Assembly (NCBI GenBank): GCA_023415715.1
Contig: JAEZJP010000080.1
Span: 1-6,321 of the forward strand
Source: Bacillota bacterium
GTDB taxonomy: Bacteria > Bacillota > Clostridia > Christensenellales > Aristaeellaceae
DNA: 6,321 nucleotides
Direction of reading: 5' to 3'
Numbering within the stretch: the first letter of the stretch is position 1; each line of letters begins with the position of its first letter. This document shows positions 1 through 4,182 of the stretch, in pieces. The notes beneath the pieces were generated by a model. The model saw only the letters and a program-made list of their open reading frames with translations. It ran no database searches and had not been told where the DNA came from. The position numbers were made by a program, and so were the translations under genes.

Positions 1-680
1 TAGATGTCGGTGTTGAACAGGTAATGCTGCAGGTCGACTTCCTTCACCATCATTTTGGTGTGGAACAGGTTCGCCTGATACACGTTCACATCAATGGCGT
101 CATAGCGCTCCAGCGTTTTTTTATCAATATAGTCCTGTATGGATGTGATGTCATGATCAATGAAAATTTTCTTGCCGGAAAGGTCCCTGGTGAACCCACG
201 CACCCTGTAATCCATGGTGATGATGTCGGAATCAAAGCTGCCGATCAAATAATCCAGTGTAGACAGCGGCGTGATCTCCCCGCAAGTGGCCACATCAATA
301 TCCACCCGGAAGGTGGCGATGGCCGTTTCGGGATGGAACTCGGGATACGTGTGCACCGTCACATGGCTTTTGTCCAGGTGCGCCACTACCGTGTCAGATT
401 CCATGCGGGAGAGCATCGATTCCTCGGCTATGAGGAAGGTGACGCTGGACCCCTGAGGCTCGTAATCCTGGGTGGAAATGCTCAGCACATGGGCGCCGAT
501 CATTTCGGTCAGCTTGCTAAGGATCTCGGTAAGCCGATCGGAATTGTACTGCGTGTTGATATAGGCGATATAGTCCCGCTGCTCCCTGGGCGTTTTGGCA
601 TAGCACACATCATAAATATTGAAGCTAAGCGCCTTGGTCAGGTTGTTAAACCCATACAGCTTCATCTTATCCTGGCTCAT
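1..680 (-). CDS. speD: S-adenosylmethionine decarboxylase proenzyme, C-terminus cut by window edge
   Basis: Pyruvoyl-dependent enzyme that decarboxylates S-adenosylmethionine to supply the aminopropyl donor for spermidine synthesis in the cytosol. The minus strand is open from the ATG at 678-680 to the window edge, giving 226 residues. The self-cleavage and pyruvoyl site HLDKSHVTVHTYPE is at residues 101-114, with Ser105 as the expected pyruvoyl precursor. His110 and Cys133 (motif ATCGEITPLS) line up with the processing His117 and catalytic Cys140 of E. coli SpeD at a constant offset of seven, so all key residues are present. The family member in E. coli is about 264 residues, so roughly 35-40 C-terminal residues are missing here. 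The start is fixed by an excellent ribosome binding site (AAAGGAGGTGG). The gene belongs to the long E. coli-type class, not the short Bacillus/Thermotoga type. Its upstream region looks regulated by a structured leader. Downstream neighbours are not visible. Confidence 0.96.
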   Translation of the reverse strand, partial: MSQDKMKLYGFNNLTKALSFNIYDVCYAKTPREQRDYIAYINTQYNSDRLTEILSKLTEMIGAHVLSISTQDYEPQGSSVTFLIAEESMLSRMESDTVVAHLDKSHVTVHTYPEFHPETAIATFRVDIDVATCGEITPLSTLDYLIGSFDSDIITMDYRVRGFTRDLSGKKIFIDHDITSIQDYIDKKTLERYDAIDVNVYQANLFHTKMMVKEVDLQHYLFNTDI

Positions 681-685
681 GGCGT

Positions 686-696
686 CCACCTCCTTT
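686..696 (-). promoter_or_regulatory. speD ribosome binding site
   Basis: Reads AAAGGAGGTGG on the minus strand, five bases before the speD ATG. It is nearly a full anti-Shine-Dalgarno match and fixes the start at 680. It lies about 17 bases downstream of the T run of the putative leader terminator, so read-through of that hairpin would be required for translation of speD. Confidence 0.9.
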
Positions 697-712
697 CGAT
701 TCATTACATAAT

Positions 713-761
713 GAAAAACGCACGGGAATACCGATGCTTTCTGCAGCGGATTCTCGTGCGT
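713..761 (-). terminator. Putative intrinsic terminator (attenuator) in the speD leader
   Basis: On the minus strand an 11-position stem is formed by 751-761 and 718-728 (ACGCACG arm against CGTGCGT), with one internal A/C mismatch. It encloses a second stem of 743-749 with 731-737 (one mismatch) and a 5-base loop. The stem is followed directly by a short T run (complement of A714-A718) and then the speD ribosome binding site. This is the form of an intrinsic terminator placed between promoter and gene. A competing 5-bp hairpin (TGCGT/ACGCA, 757-761 with 765-769) would tie up the base of the terminator and could act as an antiterminator. The T run is only five long, so efficiency is uncertain. 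On the plus strand the same DNA folds slightly better (G·U in place of A/C), but no T run follows there. Confidence 0.6.
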
Positions 762-1062
762 CATACGCAAACTGCCGGCTCAATGGGCGCTTTTCGCCCA
801 TATCATAACGTACAGCATACTCAGAGTCTATATAGCCTTACACTTTTAATACTCTTATTGACTATTCACAAGTGGTTATGCCGCAGGGCATAATGGTTAT
901 AAAGGAACCAACTTATAAATTGAGCTTACGCCGTTTTTTTCAAACGGTTCCACTCCATCAATAAGGCAACAAAAGTTGCCAATCGGCTTAAGACCCGGCT
1001 GTCCGTATGGCCTATTCACCCCGGGGTATTTCTGTGGGGCGGTCTTGTTTTTTTCAGTCAAA

Positions 1063-1077
1063 ATGCATTGAATGCAT
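1063..1077. promoter_or_regulatory. 15-bp perfect palindrome just downstream of the speD promoter
   Basis: ATGCATT-G-AATGCAT is perfectly symmetrical around position 1070 and lies about +10 to +25 from the predicted speD start. It could be a repressor operator, or simply the loop end of the 5' hairpin formed by 1052-1057 and 1081-1086. The sequence alone does not decide between them. Confidence 0.35.
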
Positions 1078-1094
1078 ATCCTGAAACGAACTAT

Positions 1095-1123
1095 AAAATA
1101 CCATGATGTTGCCCGCTTGTCAA
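1095..1123 (-). promoter_or_regulatory. Sigma-A type promoter driving the speD leader
   Basis: On the minus strand a consensus -35 box TTGACA (1118-1123) is separated by exactly 17 bp from a -10 box TATTTT (1095-1100), giving a start near 1087. It is the best promoter match in the window and points at speD, about 407 bases ahead of the start codon. The flanking DNA is A/T-rich. Confidence 0.65.
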
Positions 1124-1172
1124 TGGGAACATTTGCAGAAAAGAATATTTTTCGGTAAACAAATTGTTAAGC

Positions 1173-1194
1173 GTATGTGTTAGTTTCCACATAC
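1173..1194. promoter_or_regulatory. Perfect 7-bp inverted repeat upstream of the speD promoter
   Basis: GTATGTG (1173-1179) and CACATAC (1188-1194) are separated by 8 bp, about 50 bp upstream of the -35 box at 1118-1123. It could be an operator or a weak hairpin. No T run follows on either strand, so it is unlikely to be an intrinsic terminator. Confidence 0.3.
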
Positions 1195-1233
1195 TCATTC
1201 AGAAAGGCGGAAAAGCCGCGAAATATCTGGCTT

Positions 1234-1249
1234 TCCGAAGGTCCAGGGC
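1234..1249. repeat. 16-bp direct repeat, left copy
   Basis: TCCGAAGGTCCAGGGC occurs here and again, exactly, at 1756-1771 in the same orientation. The two copies bracket the repeat array, with the right copy in the spacer between the duplicated gene tails. They may mark the ends of an insertion or of a duplicated block. Confidence 0.6.
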
Positions 1250-1250
1250 T

Positions 1251-1672
1251 CCGAAGCCGAAGCGCCGCCTGTGGCTCCGTAACCCCGACCCCGCCTGTGG
1301 CGGATAAGGGAGGGGCGAAGGAGACTGGCGAAACAAGCGATGCGAGCGGCAGTGAGTCAGCGCGCCGATTGAGCCAGATGGAGGGATGAAGCGAGGTTCC
1401 GAAGCCGAACGCCGCCGGTGGCGGATGAAGTGAGGCGTAGGAAACGGTGAAACAAGCGATGCAAGCGGTAGCGAAGCAGCGCGCCGATTGAGCCGTCGGG
1501 GGAGGAGCCTGGCGAAACGGGTTCCGTAGCCAGGCTGCCGCCGGTGGCGGCAATAAGCCGGGCGGAGGAAGCGGTCGAAACAGAGCGATGCAAGCGGCAG
1601 CGCAGCAGCGCGACAATTGAGACCGCCGGGGTTGCGAGCGACAGCGAGAAGAGCGACGATTGAGCCAGATGG
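1251..1672. repeat. GC-rich degenerate intergenic repeat array (three long units plus a partial one)
   Basis: A unit of about 120-130 bp recurs. The most conserved core (AAACAAGCGATGC, then AGCGGCAGCGAAGCAGCGC and CGATTGAGCC) starts at 1331, 1450 and 1578, giving periods of 119 and 128 bp. A truncated copy starts near 1633 and keeps GATTGAGCCAGATGG. Each full unit also carries a small hairpin of the form CCGCC-N3-GGCGG (1291-1303, 1412-1424, 1537-1551). The third unit has a longer nested hairpin, GCCTGGC (1507-1513) with GCCAGGC (1529-1535). Open frames cross the array on both strands but have no ribosome binding sites, are low in complexity and follow the repeat rather than a protein family, so I call it non-coding. 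The type resembles the dispersed palindromic intergenic repeats common in gut Clostridia; whether this one is dispersed cannot be seen from one window. Confidence 0.7.
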
Positions 1673-1675
1673 GTA

Positions 1676-1758
1676 GGAAAGCCCTGGTCGTGCCCGCAGC
1701 ACGACCCCCCTATTAATGCGCATCGATGTACGCTTTCAATTCCGCATGCCATGCATCC
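1676..1758 (-). pseudogene. Duplicated 3' tail of the CCG-domain gene (relic copy A)
   Basis: This 83-bp block is nearly identical to 1776-1860, which contains the last codons of the neighbouring CCG-domain gene and its downstream hairpin. In the matching frame it still encodes SDAWHAELKAYIDAH followed by a stop at 1713-1715, against PDEWHVELKAYIDAH in the intact gene. The copy has no start, no cysteine domains and no upstream coding sequence, and it stops matching at 1758/1860. It is either a local tandem duplication with a step of about 100 bp or the remnant of a deleted paralogue. The hairpin is retained as TCGTGC/GCACGA at 1688-1693/1699-1704, one base pair shorter than in copy B. Confidence 0.65.
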
Positions 1759-1771
1759 GAAGGTCCAGGGC
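1756..1771. repeat. 16-bp direct repeat, right copy
   Basis: Exact match to 1234-1249. Part of it (CCAGGGC, 1765-1771) also forms a perfect 7-bp inverted repeat with GCCCTGG at 1781-1787, so the sequence belongs to a hairpin as well as to a direct repeat. Confidence 0.6.
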
Positions 1772-1805
1772 GATCGGAAAGCCCTGGTCGTGCCCGCAGG
1801 CACGA
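1765..1805 (-). terminator. Hairpins downstream of the CCG-domain gene, possible weak terminator
   Basis: Just past the stop codon the minus strand forms a perfect 7-bp stem, TCGTGCC/GGCACGA (1799-1805 with 1788-1794), with a 4-base loop. It is followed by a second stem, CCAGGGC/GCCCTGG (1781-1787 with 1765-1771). No proper T run follows, so termination would be weak or depend on another factor. The first stem is conserved in the duplicated copy. Confidence 0.35.
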
Positions 1806-1860
1806 ATCACCCTATTAATGCGCATCAATGTACGCTTTCAATTCCACATGCCATTCATCC
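1776..1860. repeat. Duplicated segment, copy B (overlaps 3' end of the CCG-domain gene)
   Basis: Second member of the pair with 1676-1758. It starts with GGAAAGCCCTGGTCGTGCCC in both copies and includes the gene stop codon, the last 15 or so codons and the hairpin. Differences cluster in the few bases between hairpin and stop codon, with scattered substitutions in the coding part. Confidence 0.7.
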
Positions 1861-2468
1861 GGCTCAAATATTCCGATATCCGTATCCTCCCCAAACAGTA
1901 AATCCACCAGATAATGGGGCCTTTTTCCTCCTATATGCATGGCCTTGATGCAGGATACGCAGTACACCGCCACATCCTCACAGATCATTTCTCCGGCCCG
2001 CCTGCGCATACGGTCTTTTACTTCATCCACCGGCAGCGCGCCGTAAAAGCTGTCTCCGCAGCATACTGATTTTTCCCGGGTATGTTCCGGCTCCATCACT
2101 TTGATGTTCATGCGGTTTAGCAGTGTTCGCACGGCGTCGTGCACCCTTTTTTCCGTGCGTGTGGGGCACGCGTCATGTATGGCCATGCATTGCCCGTGAT
2201 AGTCGGGTAAAGGAAAGGTATCGCTTTTCGCCAGCACTTCCCACAGGGATATAGTTGAAACGCCCTCGTAAAGCGAACGGAACCGCCGGTCGCACCCCGC
2301 GCATACATTGATCACCTGGGTGCCAGGCGCAAGGCACGGGTCATGATGGCAGCATATGTGATGCTCAGGTATGGCTTCTCCGGTTTCGTTAAGGTATGCG
2401 GTGATCCTGCGGGCCAGATGCGGCTTGTACATCATCAGCGCACAGCCGGGGGCGTAGACTCTTGCCAT
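1815..2468 (-). CDS. Fe-S binding protein with two CCG cysteine-rich domains (HdrB/GlpC/LutA-like)
   Basis: Predicted cytosolic protein of 217 residues with two copies of the CCG domain found in heterodisulfide reductase subunit HdrB, GlpC and LutA. Domain 1 has Cys9, Cys39-Cys40 and Cys56-x-x-Cys59 (VCAGC). Domain 2 has Cys101 (HDACPTR), Cys136-Cys137-Gly and Cys170-x-x-Cys173 (YCVSC). In relatives such cysteines bind an unusual Fe-S cluster and serve thiol/disulfide or quinone-linked electron transfer. The partner and substrate here are unknown. There is no N-terminal ferredoxin domain and no membrane segment, so it would have to work with other subunits not seen nearby. The ATG at 2466-2468 is chosen because AAGGAGG (2474-2480) sits five bases upstream; an in-frame TTG at 2489 would add seven residues but lacks such a site. 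It lies 107 bp downstream of the mntH-like gene on the same strand and may be co-transcribed. Its 3' tail is duplicated downstream. Confidence 0.85.
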   Translation of the reverse strand: MARVYAPGCALMMYKPHLARRITAYLNETGEAIPEHHICCHHDPCLAPGTQVINVCAGCDRRFRSLYEGVSTISLWEVLAKSDTFPLPDYHGQCMAIHDACPTRTEKRVHDAVRTLLNRMNIKVMEPEHTREKSVCCGDSFYGALPVDEVKDRMRRRAGEMICEDVAVYCVSCIKAMHIGGKRPHYLVDLLFGEDTDIGIFEPDEWHVELKAYIDAH

Positions 2469-2575
2469 TGCGGCCTCCTTGAAGGGCAAATTATTCAGAT
2501 ATACCTACCGTACAGGGATCGGAACGGAAAAATATTCTGTCTGGGCAAATGCAATCCGCCACTTAAAAGCTATCA

Positions 2576-3820
2576 TCAAAGCGAGCTTATCAACAGCACG
2601 ATATTCAGGCCCGTTACGATCGCGCCGATGGTGAAAAGCAGTATTTTATCCAGCCTGGAGTTGGCGAACTTCCCCATGACCTTCTTCGATGAGGTCAGGT
2701 AAATCTGCGTGAAAATGGTAATAGGCAGCTGGATGCTTAAAAGCATCTGGGAGTACAAAAGCCCCTGAAAGGGAGCGGTAATCACAAAAATCACCAGTGC
2801 GGCCGGGATCATGGTGATCAGCACGCCCATTTTTGTATGGCTGTCCTTGATATCATACGGCTCGGAAAAGATACCTGCGAAGATGCTGCCGCCGGCCATG
2901 CCGGCGGTAATGCTGGAGGAGAGGCCGGCAAACAAAAGAGCAATGGCAAAAACAAGGGATGCGGCATTACCCATCAGCGGCCGCAGCAGCACCTCCGCCT
3001 GGCTCAGATCGCTGACCGGTGTATAGCTTACAAAAAAAGTTGCCGCAGCCATCAGGATCATGGCGCTGTTGATGGCCCAGCCGATGATCATGGAAAGCAG
3101 CGTATCCCCGAACTCGTATTTCAGCTGCTTATGGATGATCTTTTCATCCTCCAGGTTCCACTGGCGGCTTTGTATGATCTCCGAATGCAAAAACAGATTA
3201 TGGGGCATGACCACCGCGCCAAGCACGCTCATGATAATGGGCATGGAATTGGGCGGGAAGGAAGGGGTAACCCAGCCGGCAAGCGCTTCGCCCCAGTTGA
3301 TGTGCACAATAGCTATTTCAAAAATGAAGGAAAGACCGATCAACGAAACAAACCCAATGATGATCTTCTCGATTTTTTTGTACGAGTTGGAAAACTGCAA
3401 AAACAGCACCACCGCCAGCACCAGCACGGCGCCTATCTTCAGCGGCAGGCGGAACAGCATGTTCAGCGCAATGGCGCCGCCAAGAATTTCCGCAGTGGCG
3501 GTGGATATGGCCGCCAGCACCGCGGAACCCAGAATCATGTTTTTGATCAGGGGCTTCATGTTTTCCGTGGCGGCTTCGGAAAGGCACTTGCCTGTGACAA
3601 TGCCCAGGTGCGCCGCGTTGTGCTGCAAAACAATCAGCATAATGGTAGAAAGCGTGACCATCCACAAAAGGATATAGCCAAACCCAGAACCTGCCGCAAT
3701 GTTGGATGCCCAGTTGCCCGGATCAATAAACCCCACCGTTACCAACAGGCCGGGGCCGATATACTTGAAAAAATCGACAGCGCCAAGCTTTGGCTTGTGC
3801 GTGCCCGGAAACAGCTTCAT
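2576..3820 (-). CDS. mntH: NRAMP family divalent metal transporter (Mn2+/Fe2+), MntH-like
   Basis: Proton-linked importer of Mn2+ or Fe2+ across the cytoplasmic membrane; 414 residues, the normal size, with about 11 hydrophobic segments. The TM1 metal-binding motif DPGN is at residues 33-36 and the TM6 motif A-x-x-MPHNLFLHS at 202-213, so the Asp, Asn, Ala and Met that coordinate transition metals in known NRAMPs are present. Other family sequence includes TAEILGGAIALNML (110-122), LHSEIIQSRQ (211-220) and SIQLPITIF (362-370). In the segment matching TM10, AGLSSSITAGMAGG (298-311) has Leu300 where canonical MntH has Gln (AGQSST), so this is a divergent subgroup. The ATG at 3818-3820 follows a modest GGGGG ribosome binding site; an upstream ATG is out of frame. 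It is divergent from the secreted-protein gene at 4183 and may be co-transcribed with the CCG-domain gene. Exact ion choice (Mn, Fe, other) is not settled by sequence. Confidence 0.93.
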   Translation of the reverse strand: MKLFPGTHKPKLGAVDFFKYIGPGLLVTVGFIDPGNWASNIAAGSGFGYILLWMVTLSTIMLIVLQHNAAHLGIVTGKCLSEAATENMKPLIKNMILGSAVLAAISTATAEILGGAIALNMLFRLPLKIGAVLVLAVVLFLQFSNSYKKIEKIIIGFVSLIGLSFIFEIAIVHINWGEALAGWVTPSFPPNSMPIIMSVLGAVVMPHNLFLHSEIIQSRQWNLEDEKIIHKQLKYEFGDTLLSMIIGWAINSAMILMAAATFFVSYTPVSDLSQAEVLLRPLMGNAASLVFAIALLFAGLSSSITAGMAGGSIFAGIFSEPYDIKDSHTKMGVLITMIPAALVIFVITAPFQGLLYSQMLLSIQLPITIFTQIYLTSSKKVMGKFANSRLDKILLFTIGAIVTGLNIVLLISSL

Positions 3821-3847
3821 CCCACAGCCCCCATAAAAACAGCATAT

Positions 3848-3874
3848 GGTATAAACATGCCAACAGGGTATACC
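3848..3874. promoter_or_regulatory. Inverted repeat over the mntH promoter, possible operator
   Basis: GGTATA (3848-3853) and TATACC (3869-3874) form an inverted repeat with a 15-bp spacer. The right half is itself the 8-bp palindrome GGTATACC (3867-3874), overlapping the candidate -10. It is a plausible site for a metal-responsive repressor of the MntR/DtxR or Fur type, but it does not match a consensus I can name. Confidence 0.3.
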
Positions 3875-3893
3875 TGAAACATGATTTCGTCAA
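3865..3893 (-). promoter_or_regulatory. Candidate mntH promoter
   Basis: On the minus strand TTGACG (3888-3893) is a good -35 box. The -10 is poor: TACCCT at 17 bp (3865-3870) or TATACC at 15 bp (3867-3872). A weak -10 would fit a regulated or activated promoter, but this is a low-confidence call. Confidence 0.3.
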
Positions 3894-4098
3894 TCATTTT
3901 CGGCATACGAACCCGGTTGAAGCAGCTTTATTTGTGCCGGCTGCCAAGGAAGGATGCATACCACCGGCCAGGGCAACAGATGAGCGCGGACAACAAACAA
4001 ACAACGCAAAATACTAGAATATGATCATTGTAAAGGAAATAGAACAGAAAGTCTTGGTTTATTTTTTGGCACACATTTTTATGAAATCCAAACAGGAA

Positions 4099-4129
4099 TT
4101 GGATAACAGGAAAAGAAATTACATATATA
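4099..4129 (+). promoter_or_regulatory. Candidate promoter for the secreted-protein gene
   Basis: TTGGAT (4099-4104) lies 17-19 bp before an alternating A/T stretch (CATATATAT, 4122-4130) that could serve as the -10. It would give a leader of about 45-50 bases before the ATG at 4183. The rest of the 362-bp divergent region (3821-4182) holds no gene I can support, only the mntH promoter and operator candidates. Confidence 0.4.
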
Positions 4130-4182
4130 TTTATATAGGCTTCCAAGTTGTTTGCGCTACGGGAAAAAGAAAGGAGCTGCCT

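Larger units (their letters stand above)
713..1087 (-). ncRNA. Long structured 5' leader of speD, candidate cis-regulatory RNA of unknown class
   Basis: If transcription starts near 1087 from the promoter at 1095-1123, about 375 bases of RNA precede the terminator-like hairpin. Hairpins in transcript order are: 1086-1081 with 1057-1052 (TTTCAG/CTGAAA) around ATGCA/TGCAT at 1077-1063; 1046-1041 with 995-990 (AAGACC/GGTCTT) closing a multi-branched region that includes CCCC/GGGG and GGC/GCC pairings; 980-975 with 970-965 (GGCAAC/GTTGCC); 951-946 with 909-904 (GGAACC/GGTTCC), competing in part with 947-942/936-931 (CCGTTT/AAACGG); 893-887 with 882-876 (TTATGCC/GGCATAA); 801-795 with 789-783 (ATGGGCG/CGCCCAT); then the terminator. 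No credible uORF with a ribosome binding site was found. I could not match it to SAM-I/II/III, speF, T-box, yybP-ykoY, RNase P or tmRNA motifs from memory. Its place before speD suggests control by S-adenosylmethionine or polyamines, which is inference only. Confidence 0.5.

Noticed and set aside
672..803. 43-codon minus-strand frame in the leader running into the start of speD (MGEKRPLSRQFAYDARES...)
   Set aside because: It has no ribosome binding site, starts inside a hairpin and reads through the putative terminator. It is more simply chance.
24..893. 289-codon open frame on the plus strand
   Set aside because: It is antisense to speD, whose motifs and ribosome binding site are clear. Its histidine-rich translation is typical of a mirror frame.
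930..962. T-box like sequence GTGGAACCG on the minus strand in the speD leader
   Set aside because: It shares nine bases with the T-box core but lacks the AGGG start and CGCG end, a recognisable specifier stem and a matching terminator. speD is also not a usual amino-acid-responsive target.
1251..1672. CRISPR array
   Set aside because: The units are long, degenerate and unevenly spaced. There are no short identical repeats with unique spacers and no cas genes.
1167..1803. Several open frames of 148-174 codons on the minus strand across the repeat array
   Set aside because: They follow the GC-rich repeat in several frames at once, lack ribosome binding sites and give repetitive Pro/Ser/Arg/Leu-rich sequence with no recognisable domain.
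2837..3877. 346-codon open frame on the plus strand
   Set aside because: Antisense shadow of the NRAMP transporter gene; Gln/His/Arg-rich with no start signals.
4021..4182. Upstream extension of the secreted protein to an ATG at 4021
   Set aside because: The A/T-rich 54-codon extension lacks a ribosome binding site and would bury the signal peptide, whereas the ATG at 4183 has AAAGGAG at ideal spacing.
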